From the NCBI RefSeq assembly GCF_000524195.1, contig NW_020170381.1, positions 2,648,714 to 2,712,713 on the forward strand: a stretch of DNA of 64,000 nt, written 5' to 3'. The notes under the pieces are model-generated. The model had not been told where the DNA came from, made no database searches, and saw only the letters and a program-made list of their open reading frames with translations. Below are positions 14,101 through 26,256 of this stretch, one piece after another. Numbering within the stretch: position 1 is the stretch's first letter; each line of letters starts with the position of its first letter. A program made the position numbers and the translations under genes. This DNA is from Echinococcus granulosus. Lineage: Eukaryota; Platyhelminthes; Cestoda; Cyclophyllidea; Taeniidae.

Positions 14101-17100
14101 AATCACTAAAAGCATAACCAAAGAAATTGACAATCTTTGAGTGACTTCCGTCAGAAAAGGAAAAGTAGACACTTATAGGATACTTTTCTCTTATGTAAAT
14201 AATGAGTACGAGTTAGTGTGAGATATTTTGTTGAAAAGGAAATGTTAGATCAAATACATCTAGTTTTATAATTCCCGAGCTAGTGACACATTCTGCTCGA
14301 ATAAAAATGAGTTTTTGCAGAGAAAAGGTTAAATGTTTGAATCTATAAAATCAACAAAAGTGCGAACTCACTGTTGAGATTGGGCAGGTCAAGGGATTCC
14401 GCTAGCGAGGCTTGACGCCGAAGCCGGTCCAACTCATTCACCAGTCGATCGCGTTCCGACTGAATAGACTCCATCTGACGGCGAACGCGATCCAACTCCG
14501 CTGTCAATTGATTTTTCTCCTCCATCACAGCCATCTTCTCCCGCAGATGCGTCTGCAGGCGTTCGTTTGACTCCAGCAAAAGTTTGTCGACCTGGACACA
14601 AGAAGCGGTGCATAACGTATCAATTAAACGCCAATGCTCAAATGCCAGAGAACACAGGGCTTGAATAGGACCTCTAAATAAACAGCTAGCTAACATAAAC
14701 CCAAAAAGTAGATTGGTAGGATGTTGTTTTCAGGCGTTCTTCTCAAGAAATCAGGATTATCTTTACCACTGCTCCAATCCAACTCGTTATTTCAAGTCAA
14801 AGACAGAAAAATCAGTGAATAACGAAATACAGTCGAACTTTGTGACGTCAGCAGGTTTCATTTGGCACCTGAGAAGCTTAAATGTTTGGCATCGACATAA
14901 TTGACAACTATTCACTTTCAAATAAAAAATTGCAAATTTTAAGGTCCGGATGTAACAAATTTGGACATTTGCCCTCAGAACGTTCACAATTCAGTCAATG
15001 CAGAGTATATTTACCTCACAACGGTCTTGCCAAAGAGTTACTAAATACAAGTTCAAGCACTAAAGATAAATTTTTCTATATTTTTAAGGTAGAGTATAAG
15101 TTGTTTATTAAACACAGAGTAATAGTACGCCTGAGCATCTTTTCTGGAAAACACAAAACATATCTAACATGCGGCACGATAGATAGTTAATGCCACTTAG
15201 GCATAGACATGACCCAATATCGGCACCGAAATCCAGTTCCATTTAAAAATCCCAACTCATTCATGTATTTATCCAACTCCGGTGGTCTCTGCTGCTTATC
15301 GAGTCCCTCGACCAGTTGCTTTCGCCTTATGGAAATGAGTCGTGTGCATACAAAGACAACTTTCAGGTGTGCCGGTAAAGTGTGCTAAAACCCAGGCAGA
15401 GGAGATGGTGGCACAACGCGTCGCGCTTGGTCCGCCAGTGACTACAGGTCTTGATACTTGAAGCAAAATCTGTCCTCACGAGCCGCATTTATTTAATGGA
15501 CCATTCTGTCATGCGTAGGCTTTAAAGCCCAGCAAGGAGATTTCGAATGGCTCACGCCTTGAGAGTGGGTAAATTAGTGACACAGCATAGAGGAATGTCA
15601 TCCAAAAGTACGTAGGAATATCCCTACTTGGTCTTATAGTAAAATTTCAGTGGAGATACGTAATTCCACATTTGAGTAATAGATTTGCTGTACATCATGC
15701 ATGACATTTAAGGCACTGCCGTTTACCTCACAGTGAGAGGTGAAAAGTACGGGTATTAATGACTGAACGCCCAATCAATCTCAATTTGGGATTGTGAATT
15801 TATTTTCTCCATTTATGTAATGGGAAGCTTAGAAGTGGCAACAGCGGGGGAAGGGGATTAGCTCGATGATTGGGAGTTAAAGCTAAAGATTATGAATAAT
15901 GATGTGAATTTAAGAAAAATCAGATTGCATTGTACCGTAAAAATAAACAACGTGTAAAAGAATTTGTGAGAATTAACCATCGATTCTCCAATAGTTAGAA
16001 AATCTCAGTAAAGGGTCGCTGCCAACTCGTCAGGTAAATATGTCGGCTATCAGTGAGATTTGGTATTTCCTGTGCACGGGTTACTTGTTTTAAATGTTGT
16101 TACATTGTTAAAGGCTAGAAATTAAAAAGAACCGAATAAAAATCTAGGTTTTATGTGGGGGAATTTAATTTTAAGGAAATGTATTAAAAGCATCGAAGGG
16201 AGATCACCTGATAATAAAGAGAAGTGCTGAAATAATTGTTCACTTCCGCTTCACTTTGCAATGATAGGGATACAAATTTGAAATTTTAAAGCTACCGGAA
16301 AGTATAGAGGGAGACATTTTCGGAAAATCTGAGTAACAGCTTCTGATTGTGTGCAGAATATATATACTGCCGCATAGGTGTTTTACTCAGGCACCCGACC
16401 TTTCAGCAAGAGGATACGCTTGAAGATCTACGACAAGGCATGACAAGACAGCCTAATACGCCAAAAGGTCGTTTTCTTCATCAAATGCTAAACTGCCAGG
16501 GTGATGCAGCCATGTACAATGCGCACTCACACTTGGCTAGATGGAAGCGTTGATCTCCATCTAACACCGAAACAGCCACACGGCGATTGCGCAAAAGCGA
16601 CATTGAGAAAGGAGATGGAGAATAATTACTCCGCTGCAAGCAATTTTGAATAGGTAGTTACGACATCAACTGATATAATCATTAAACCAACTGCTGAGTA
16701 GATTTTCATCGAACAATATTTGCAAATCACTGCAACTACATTTTTGAGTGAACAAGGTGGAGGTGCATTCAAGCATCTATAGGGCAGTAGGCAGAGGCTA
16801 TTTGAGATGAACTATAATTTTTTAACTTCTTGGCTTATTTAGCACATAGGAAAGATATTAAGGAGCATGTGTTTTTCGTTTCTTTCCCAGATAAATGAAG
16901 TGTTTTTCCATGAAGAAAAAGGGGAAATAGGAGGGGGAGGGGGGGAGAGCAAGTGAGAAAGAAGCTCACAGTAGCAGTGAGACGAGCACTATGATCTTCA
17001 TTGAGTCTCTCCCGCTGTCTGGCGCGTTGAAGCTCCGCCTGGGTTTCAGCCATGGCGGCTTGCACCTCACGCAGTCGGTCATCGGCCTGGGTTAGCTCGG

Positions 17101-20100
17101 CGCGCATCGCTCGGATGCTTGACTCCTGCAGCTCGCTGGCCTCCGTGGCGGAGGGGACAGAGGCTACAGCAGAGGGATCTGTTGGGGAGGCAGCGCTGCC
17201 TGAAGCCACCGGGGCCGGCTGATCGCCCTCCTGGCTCTGGTATTTTTCCAGCATCACTTGCAAGTCCTCGTTTTTGTTTCGCAGCATGTCCACTTCTACC
17301 TTTAGATGATTCACCCGCTCTTCAGACTAGAAAAGAAGTGAACTAGTATCTGTTGGTTTCACGATGCATATTCTATCTAATTTCTTCCCACCTCATGCGA
17401 GAATATAACCAATGCATGTTGCTAAGCTGAAGTTAGGTTAAGATTCTTGCTTCCGCAAAATTACACAACCTCTCATCACACTTTTCTTTAGGTTTTCTTC
17501 TTCATTCAATGTACTCCTCATTCATAAAAGGTATATTAGTAATTAATAGAATAATTTGATATGCCTCGCACGACTAGTATTTCTGGTATTCTGCATACGA
17601 TTATTACGATGAATGCATTTGATCAGAATACATTGCAGCCAAAACCTTCAGCAGAATCGTGAAATCAAAGTCTCGTTAATAAAAAAGTTTCTTACCGCAT
17701 AACGATAGCAAGTGATACCTCATTAAAAAAGTCAAATTGAAGAACTGCAAGAAAACCCCTTTGCAGCATTTGAAGCAAAAAGTGAAGATAATTAACACCG
17801 GTCTTTGTTAAAGCAACCGCCCATGCTAAAGTGTACTACACCAATGTTATAAAAACCGTTTCGGTAGGTGAGGATCTAGCCTCGTAGAACTTAAACGGTC
17901 TTCATCCTTCGGCGGCTAGGCTTAATGACCTAAAGACCACGCGTTCTTAGGTTCGGTGCCGAATCTAGCACAGCATGCCCTACATGGAGAAATTGAATGT
18001 CGTATCAAGAAAAAGTATCCACTATCGTGATGACAAACCACTTGTGGAGACTTTCAAGACTCCAAGTTGCTTTTTTAGTATCACTGTTTTTCTGCACTGC
18101 TTACCGCACCCACACCTGGTGGAATGTCTCCACCGCAAAGCATTAAAATGGGAATGGGCGCCAGTCACTAAGCCTCGGTGAATAATACAAAACCACAGCC
18201 TCCAAGTATTTTTTTCATCCCTTCATCCTGTGAATGTGTATTTACAAAAGGGCCTCTGTACAAATGTGAGGAGGAAAACTTTCGCAAACAATGGTTTCAT
18301 TTTTAAAAAGGCCACACTTTTTCTGCGTTCATTATAAAATTAGCATGTCTCTATAATCTACTTTATACTTAAGAAGGATAGATCCTCAAATCTTGGCCAC
18401 AAATTGAAGGTTTCATTCCACAGAAGTGGCTATTTTGTGGGTAAACCTCGGGCAAGCTGATCAAATTGGTTACAAAATTTCTACCGGATCGGTAATGTAC
18501 TGCAAGGGTAAAATGATCGAGAACAGTAAGCCCTGATTAATAATGCTCGAATGCTTAAAAAAGGTGGCGAGCATTTCTTCTAAATATGAAGGACATTTGT
18601 CTTAGAGAACGCAAAAACATGAAAGAAACAAATAACCTTATGATAAGTTTTCACAACCCATGTAATCGCTTGTGCTGTCTAACTTTTATATGCTCTTAGT
18701 CAATTGGTGTGAGAAATGATAATTACGACCTGACCCTGAGGAAGTTCAATAAAACAAATCATAATCATGGTCTGGAGAAACCGTTTTAAACTCCAACCGA
18801 TCATAATTTGGATATATCAAAAAAGCAGTGAGATGAGTGTTGTTGCAGTGACAAAGGGCGTTACCTGCTTGAGCTCGGAGTCGCGACTGATAAGATCGGC
18901 GTCGATGCGATTGGCCTTTTCGTGGGCCGCGGTGGCATCGTGCTGAGCAGCAAGATAGCGCTGCTCCAAGGTCGAGATGCGAGATTCCTGATCTTCGCGT
19001 TGCGCCTCCGACTCGCGCAAGTCCCGCTGCAGTCGCGCCACCTTCGCATGGGGAAGGAAGGACAAAAAAACATGGCTAAGTGTTGCCAATGTTGCCTCTC
19101 ACACATGGTCATTGGTGGACCACAAAGTTGACCCAAGCAACAACGAGAGTAACATTCGTCAAAAAATTTTGTAACCAAAAAGTTGCTGATAACCTGTATT
19201 GATGGGACCATGTTATTGCTAAACACAATGCAGGCGGTAGAGATGCTGAGGAGCATTAAGTATCTGATGACTACAAAATATGAAGTACGATTCAACAACA
19301 ATATTTGACAAGCACAACTCAGACAGGCGACAGTACTTTTGACTCTTCTCACAAAGAAGACTTGATTGACAGCCTCAGAAATTTAAAAAAAAAGCTACAG
19401 TTGCGTTACTGTTAATAATTATCAACGAGTGCCAAATCGGAATTTAGCATGGTTGGAGAATACTATGACAGGAGGAAATAAACGGCTTAGAGACACACTT
19501 GATCCTGTGCACGTCCAAGCTCCTTCTGAAGTGTTGTGATGGTGGATTCCAGGTCACGTGCCCGCTCCGTCACTTCAACGAGTTTGCGCTCGGTCGCAGC
19601 AGCGCTGGCAGCGGCCGCAGCGGCGACGGCAGCGTAGTTGGTGCCTTCGCCATTTCCTCCCTCCTTCCCACCGCCTCCCACTTCCGCACCATTCACGGGC
19701 GGACCACCGGGAGGCTGTGACTCCACTGAGTCGACAGCGTCCTTCTTGCACTCAGGGTCGGTCGCTACACCATTGCCTGCAATAAGGATGACAAATATGT
19801 GCTTATTCCATCAAACTACTGTAATGGAAATGCTCTTAAGTCAAATCTGTAGGTTAAGAAACCCGATTATATTAATCGAGCCACTTTCGCCTTGTTTTGC
19901 ATTATCCTGTCATGAATTCCTCAAAACCGTTGCGCCCTTTGTAATGAAATAGGCGTGACGTATTGAGAACTCAGTGACAATGTCGCAAAGAAGAGCTCAG
20001 AAAATTTCAGAGGCAATTCATTTAAATCACGTGCATCCGAGAAGACGCTTTTATACTTTCCTTGGTAATAATCAGCCTACGATTTTTAATTATTTTCTTT

Positions 20101-23100
20101 GAAATTGTTAAGTGTAAGCTGTGCAACTTGACATGTGTACAATTTCAATTAAGCATTCGCTCATTTTTTATTTCATCGGTACATAAGTTAATTTGGCACA
20201 AGATAAATCCACAGTTTTGGTTTTAAGCTATGTATTTATCAAAGCCTAGAAATTTAAAGCTCTGGACTAGCATATCCCTATAAAATCAAACAGATAGTTA
20301 CTGGAGTCTATTCACTTAGCCTTGCAGAACCGGCCAACTTCCATCCTAATTTAAAAATTTTATTCGCGAGTTTAGAGAGGGATTGTTATAGCATGCAGCA
20401 GTTTCCTTTGATGGTTTACGCACCTCAACGTGGTTGAAGTGATGTAAGTGTAAGAGTTGGGGCGCCCAAATCTGGCAAAATAAAACGGGAAATTTAGGTC
20501 ATTCCACATGACGGGATGGGTGAAAGATGGGAATTTAAGCATTGGAGGTGGGCCTAGGCTGACTTAAGTAGGTTGTGGCGAGTAGATAAAATCGTAGGAA
20601 GTGGATTTTTAAGCTGATTTGCAACTCGCCCGTGGTCTACCAAAACCAAGTATGGTTGTGATGCCATCCATGTCCCAATCAAGCGCGAATTAATGCTGCA
20701 AATTAGGTGCGAAATCGCGAGCGGTTTGAAGCGACCCATAACTGCTTCCATTGCCAAAAGTCCCGTTGAAAATAACAACAATTGTTACTGAGTATAAAGT
20801 AAAGTTTCTTCGGCGAACATCAAAGAGAAGGGAGCTTGAACCCCATTAAACAGTAAACGCAAAAAAATATGGGAGTTCAGCCGAAAATATCACCCTCATT
20901 TCAAAAATTGCTTCAAATATACCTCTAATATCATACACCGTATGCCGCATTCTGACCAAAACCGTTGCAAAGTTATCTTAACTAGGTTAAGTATTCACTT
21001 CTCATCTACCGTCTTTGTCGGCAGAAAGTCGAACTAGCATGATGGATTATTAAACTCCCCTTCCCTTCCACCAGATGTGCATATTGTACCAACAAGAAGT
21101 GGATGCTTTATGAATGTGTGCTAGAAGTCGTGAAGATTTATCCAAGGTCTAACCCATTAACTGTTTTCTTATTTACTAGAGCCTCTTAACTAATTTAACA
21201 CTTTAATCATGGGCTCAAAGTGACATCGTACCTACGAGTAAATTTATCCACTTTACGCCGTCAAAGAAAAAACAATCCATAAAGACGGAAACAACTTGTA
21301 AAGCACTTTCCCGTTCATATCCAGGCCTTGGGCGTAGGATGTGCCTGCTCGCGAAGGTCCTCAATTACGGGGTGGCCTGTGTTAAAAAAAATGGGACTTC
21401 TCATCCCATCGCGTTTCCCTAATAGGGGGCAGCGACCAATAAGTTGAACAGACCCAGGTTTGTCTTTTAGCGTGACTAATTTGAATGCAAGGGCAGCGGT
21501 CGGTTTGTCCACGAGAAACCGTCCAGATGCGTGCGGACATCGCCATTCCAAACGAGCATAACGCATAGCTTGCGCATGTTGCAACAACAATGAGGAAATT
21601 ACATCTATAAGGTTGCAAGTCCAACCCATAGTGAGTATAAAGGCGTAGAATTTTTCAGCTATGCCTGAAGGCGGGTTATGAGACTAAGGGACAGTATCAG
21701 CCGTTTGCCATGATTGAACCAGCTACTTGGATGAAGATATCAAAGTTTTTTTGTAGAAATCCAAAACCAGTGACTTGATCCATTGCTGGTAATCATTACT
21801 TTATACTCACAAAACTATTTGCAGCTCTTACAACTATACCTGAAAGGTAAGAGCAATGGAACTTTGAAGCGGTGTGCGATGTCAATTGTCACGAAAATAA
21901 ACAAGAATCTAAAATCGCATCAGAAAATAGCCAAATTCAGATATAGTACACTCAAACATTCAGTTAATTCACGGGCTGGGTCCATTTAACGTATTTCATC
22001 AAGCAATTCACACTGAGTGCCAGCAATTTCAGAAAAATTACGGAAAAATGAATGATCGGGCGGGCGAGAAACAGGATCTCCACTGTTTTCATATGTCCTC
22101 GCATGTGCATGTGTGCGCTGATCCATCCTGTGGAGATGTCAACACGCATTTTAAGACTTAAACACACTACATTAGCATGCAGGAATAGCAAGCGGTTGAC
22201 TTTTATTTGCAACATAAATCGTCGCCCTTTTTGCGTATGTTGTGTTGCTATTCCACATGACGCAGCCAAGCTCCCTGCCGATAAACTTTCTCTGCCCACT
22301 TCAAGTGATAGGATAACTGTTTCTGTTATCGGAGAATTTGCGTCAACCATAGCCTTAAGTTCCGAGATTAAGAATAATATGGGTTCGACAAGTATGAGAA
22401 TTATTACAAGAATTAAATGGCGTAAGAATGGACTGATCACGTAGTCCCCTATCTGTAATAAGTTATAAATAGAGGCAAAGTCTAGCAAAGATCTTTCATA
22501 CAAACAAGACCATTGGGCCCATCCTATTATCAAATATTCAAAGTTGATGTTGAATGAGACAAACAGACAAGGAACGGCCGGGAATGAATGCACCAAATTA
22601 CACTATATTCATTACATCAGTGGTGATTGGATCCCGCGCGAACTACAGAATACTGAAATGTAGGTGTTTGGCATTTCTGAAATACATTACCACCCCATAA
22701 GTGACACAATAAAAGATAAACCTGAAGAACACGCATGGTAAGTAGGACAGGTTGCCTACCCCAAAATAGAACATCAAAAACATATTTCAACGTTCAAGGC
22801 GCAGGTACTACGTGGGTTCAAACCATTTAAAGTGGCTTCAGAGGCGCTATGAGAAATTCAAACACGGATACAGAAGTTCACCTTTATAGTTAAGGCAAAT
22901 TTAGCTGCAATGCTAGGAAGCTACATTAAAATGATGAAAAAACCACATCCATCAAACACTACACTGTTATTCACATAACAGTGACTGCTAACTTTCTTGC
23001 TTTAATTACATTGAAAAGGTAACACGCTCGAGTATATAGCCAATGAAATCTGAAGTACTGCAGGCGGTGAAATCAGCTGTGCTGACAGTTAAGTGCGGCG

Positions 23101-25002
23101 TCTACCTAGACGGAGACGCATCATCATTGACGGCGTGGAGCACTATCATCAGGGGTAGACAATATTCTAGGTCGGTTGCAAACAGATTCAGCTGACGAAA
23201 AGTAGAGAGGAACAGGGGGTCAACATGCCGTTTTGAAGAATTTCGGTAACCTTTAATACAACCATTTGGTCGAACAAGTAGCAAGTAGAATTTGAAGTGA
23301 CCTTCTAAACGATTACAAAAAGGGAAGGATTTGGCTTCAGCTCCATGGATAACTATATGACGGAGGGTAGAGTGAGGTACCAGTCCAGATGGTGCGCTGG
23401 CTTAGTGAAAATAAGGTAATGTAGTTAGTTGTAAAGATTGGCCGGTATTTGAAAAAGGATACTTGGTAAGAAAAAACCCCGTGCTGGAGGAACGTCATTA
23501 CGATAAGAAAAACGTAAGGCTATCAGTTTCTGAGCTATCTGGATACAAAGCTCGGTTGGTTGCAAGGAGAAGGCTGGAAAGATCATACTTGTGCTGGCGG
23601 CGATGTTGGCCAGGGCGGCAGCCAGTTGTTCGCGGAGGGTAGCGCGGTCTGAGGCAGAAGCACGAACCTCCTCCTCCAGTTGAGCGGCGCGCTCGAGAGC
23701 AGCACGAAGGCGCTCGCGCAGACGCGTATCCATGGCTTTATGGTGCTCGAACAGCGACTTCAGTGCTTTCAACACCTCCACCTCGGAGCTCACCCCGCCC
23801 GGACTCGACATCTGCCGCTTTACCACTGTCATCCGTAGCGAACGCTCGTGTCGCGCCACCAGACACTCCAAATGTTCCAACAACAGCTAGACAATTAAGC
23901 GCATGACTGAAATAACCTCACCTCCCACGACTGCTAAGTTTGCCACTAGTAAAATTTAGTGTGTGCATCCATCATCTTTAATACTAATGCTATTAGGCGA
24001 ACTTTGCTGACAAACACTCCATAAAAAAGTGTATTTTTAACTAGTATCTGATCTTTACTGGTACATAAAACAATGATGGACAATAAAACAACTGCTTTAT
24101 GAAGATTCAGGAGAATTACCTAAGAAACCTCACTTTTATTTCTTGGAAGGCAATTCTAACGCTTTACTAGTGGCTCGATCAAACTGCAGCAGCAATAATA
24201 AAAAACGGCCTTATTTTCTTTACACCTATGAACAATGAAGTAAGGACGACGTCTGCCTTACTCGAGTGTTGCTTCTTTCAGCCTTCAATTCTTGAATCTC
24301 ATCCTCACGTTCCAGTAACTGATCTCGGTAAAATTGAACATCTTTGGCTAGTACCGCAATATCCTAAACACAAGTTCATAGCAAACAAAAGTGTGTTTAA
24401 TTTTTGAACCTTCTATCAAGTATGAAATGATTTTTGAAAATGCTTACTCAAAATAAGACACTTGTAACTTCTACCTCTACAAAGCGCATGTAACTAAACA
24501 TAGATGATAAATGTATAGTAAAAAGCCACGAGCCAGTAAATAAAGGATAGCAACTTCGATTGAAAGGGTTATTAGAGGTGCCAAGTGTATGAATTAATAG
24601 GGTTGAAAATCGCAATTAATTGCAACAATTATAAAGATGGTAACATATTTTTAGGACGCGCCCTCACAAAACGCATATTTAGTGGTATTTGCCGTATCGC
24701 AGAATGTAGCACGAAGCAAATAAACATTTGCTTATCGGAAAAAGTAAACCACGGACCTCGGGAACCTTCTCACGGAGTTGGCGCGAAAGACAATCCTTTT
24801 CCCGTTCAAGTTCACTTAATCGATTCTGTGAATAATTTAACTGTTCCTGCGCTTCTTGGAAGTTCTCCATCAGTCGATCACGTTCGTCCAAAATGCTTAA
24901 TAGCATATCTTCAACAGTATTTCCCTCAGCACCAACTTGCGAGTCATGATCACCTTGACTTGAATTGCCATCTTCTGCAATTGTTGGCATTATATCACAC
25001 AT
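1448..25002 (-). CDS. PPFIA: Liprin-alpha (PPFIA/SYD-2 family), 3' end outside window
   Basis: Liprin-alpha is a cytoplasmic scaffold that organises presynaptic active zones; the family binds LAR-type receptor phosphatases, RIM, ELKS, GIT and KIF1A. Exons, 5' to 3' on the minus strand: 24757-25002, 24262-24363, 23589-23886, 19499-19776, 18865-19041, 16970-17326, 14372-14591, 8588-8649, 7441-7611, 5537-5950, 4878-5078, 3391-3527, 2754-2987 (or 2990), 1448-2100. All junction phases agree, giving about 1183 residues. Recognisable family blocks are [12 protein letters not shown] at the start, [20 protein letters not shown] with [19 protein letters not shown] near residues 117-170, [18 protein letters not shown] with NEIKLIQ near 613-637, and [15 protein letters not shown] near 1081. 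The N-terminal two thirds is coiled coil. The three SAM domains are not in the window. The linker before them is longer than in vertebrate liprins and rich in Pro, Ser and Gln. The family call is firm; single splice borders are inferred. Confidence 0.93.
1466..1590 (-). repeat. CAG/CAA tract encoding polyglutamine
   Basis: On the minus strand, interrupted CAG/CAA runs encode three Gln-rich blocks (up to six or seven Gln in a row, mixed with His, Leu and Arg) near residues 1130-1175 of the liprin-alpha protein. Such trinucleotide tracts often vary in length between individuals. Confidence 0.85.
2389..2488. other. 100-N assembly gap with duplicated edges
   Basis: Exactly 100 N. The roughly 28 bases left of the gap (agttttgactttttccgtat onward) recur immediately to its right with one extra T. 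The gap lies in liprin-alpha intron 13 and does not break an exon. Confidence 0.97.
3391..3527 (-). CDS. PPFIA: Liprin-alpha exon 12, linker exon
   Basis: Acceptor ctttctag is followed by 45 open codons starting [20 protein letters not shown] and a donor gtaagt in phase 2. The phase 2 end is what the next exon at 2754-2987 needs. No ATG is present. Confidence 0.72.
4878..5078 (-). CDS. PPFIA: Liprin-alpha exon 11, linker exon
   Basis: A 67-codon stretch is open, bounded by gattttcag and gtacac, with phase 0 at both ends, which fits the phase 0 end of exon 10 (5537-5950). It begins [12 protein letters not shown] and ends [10 protein letters not shown]. It stands out as GC-richer than its flanks. 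It encodes part of the low-complexity linker, so family alignment cannot confirm it. Confidence 0.7.
8588..8649 (-). CDS. PPFIA: Liprin-alpha exon 8, 62-nt small exon
   Basis: The upstream exon (14372-14591) ends in phase 1 and cannot be joined in frame to the exon at 7441-7611. This 62-nt stretch solves the mismatch: acceptor cattttag, 20 codons rich in Ser and Gly plus the split Asn codon, then donor gtaagtt in phase 0. It has no ATG. Support comes from phase and splice sites, since linker sequence is poorly conserved. Confidence 0.75.
8650..14371. other. Liprin-alpha intron 7, 5.7 kb
   Basis: No exon is needed here by phase. It contains a CA/TG-rich patch (10.2-10.5 kb). A frame at 9395-9450 on the plus strand reads [13 protein letters not shown], which resembles the C-terminal end of some LINE reverse transcriptases, but it is too short and decayed to call. 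Several unrelated open frames (for example 13054-13377 minus) show no motif I know. Confidence 0.5.
10225..10500. repeat. CA/TG-rich microsatellite patch
   Basis: Interrupted (CA)n and (TG)n runs, first acacacacac then tgtgtgggtgtgtg, then acacacacac again near 10478-10486, lie in a GC-richer island of liprin-alpha intron 7. The alternation of CA and TG on one strand gives partial inverted-repeat character. Confidence 0.75.
19777..23588. other. Liprin-alpha intron 3, 3.8 kb
   Basis: No exon is required by phase between exons 3 and 4. The longest open frame inside (21964-22596, minus, 210 codons) has hydrophobic stretches but no recognisable domain, and an overlapping plus frame is equally open. 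I treat it as unassigned. Confidence 0.5.
24757..25002 (-). CDS. PPFIA: Liprin-alpha exon 1 with initiator ATG
   Basis: The exon starts at the ATG of [12 protein letters not shown], the position where family members begin with MMCxVMPTI. It runs 82 codons, ends in phase 0 after REKVPE, and is followed by the donor gtccgt. The next exon (24262-24363) continues with [20 protein letters not shown] and ends before gtaag. Confidence 0.92.
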
Positions 25003-26256
25003 GGTAGAAGTTGTTCACGAATTTCCAATGTATAATGATTGATAATCAGGCAGATGATAATATTTACACGAGGATCCGTAAGTGAATAATACTATCCTTT
25101 CAAATGGTCAAAGACCATGGATGGCAGCTAAATTATCCATAAGTAGGGCAAAAGTAGCCAAAATTAACAATAAAGTAGCGATATAAAAAAGCAGAAGTAG
25201 ACTCGAGAAAATTCATAAGAACGGGAAACAGGACATCATCTACTAGTCTTACACTTGACAAATTAAAACAAATATTGATTAATTGCAAAAATTATTTGCC
25301 TTAGCTTTTTAAAGCGTGTAAAAGGACTCATTGCATGCTTGTGTGCCAAAAGCTTTTGGTACAGGCATACGACACCGATACAATATTTTAGTTCATGATC
25401 AAAGATAATCTCATCAAAAATCGCTCATTTACTTCCAAATTATCATCTGTGAAAAATTTGGCTGCTAAATGCAGGCTAAGGAGCCGAAAGAAGCATGTTT
25501 TAGTGCACATTTAATTTAGTGTAGCTTCTGTTTCTGGTCGGATGTAATTAAATGATCGCAAAAACGGCTTTAACAGAATGCACGATGAAGTTTCTTGAAG
25601 ATTTTCTGCACTGTCAGCAGCGCATCTTGTGCCAAACATGTATTACCAATATTATAGCGTCCCGAGACTCCCTGAAGACGAAAGAAGATACAATACTCGG
25701 GCAGAATATGCATTTAGCGCAGAGAAGGTGCCTGGGCTATTGGCTTGGCCTAAAAGGCCAGCCCACACAGTGAGGTACAAGGGGGCTAATTCAAAGTAAA
25801 AAAGTAGCGCCTCACCAATACCGATGGATAAACCACTTTATTTTTACAATATGTTGCAAAATGGCACCTATTTGCTTTGACTGTGTAATTTGAGTTTCCA
25901 AATTTTATGATTTAGTCTCCTATTTGTAAAAATCATAAATGATTTTAGTGTGCTTGCGATCTTGAAGCAAATTACAGTCGTTTTTAGCTTTTAACAAAGC
26001 TCTGTTAAATGGTGGCAGTCCCCTACGGTACTCCTGCGTGTTTTCCATTGTACTCTTAAAACCCGTTGTCAGCTTGTCCATAGAAAATATTTTCTGTTGA
26101 TTATACTGATCTATTGGCTTTTATAAAGTAATCGGTTAAACCCTCCTTTTAAACGAGTAATAAACTGGTGAGTAAATGGAAGTGTAATATTTTAAAAAGA
26201 AACGGCATTTTAATTCAGTTGAATAAGTTTGTCAGAACGTAGGATGAATTCCGTCC
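25003..26256. other. Intergenic region between liprin-alpha and small gene
   Basis: This should hold the liprin-alpha 5' untranslated region and promoter. I see no confident TATA or initiator element. A truncated solo LTR lies inside (25654-25789). A possible variant polyadenylation signal (attaaa on the minus strand) for the small gene is at 26209-26214. Confidence 0.5.
25654..25789 (-). mobile_element. Solo LTR, truncated
   Basis: It matches the LTR of the TRIM-like elements at 28464 and 59872, in reverse orientation: the ccgagactccctgaagacga block, the tactcgggcagaatatgcat block and the ggcctaaaaggccagcccac block are in the same order. Similarity stops after gaggtacaagggggct, so about one third of the LTR is missing. 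Confidence 0.7.

Noticed and set aside
21964..22596. 210-codon minus-strand open frame in liprin-alpha intron 3
   Set aside because: No domain, no splice context and an equally open overlapping frame on the plus strand. Open by composition only, as far as I can tell.
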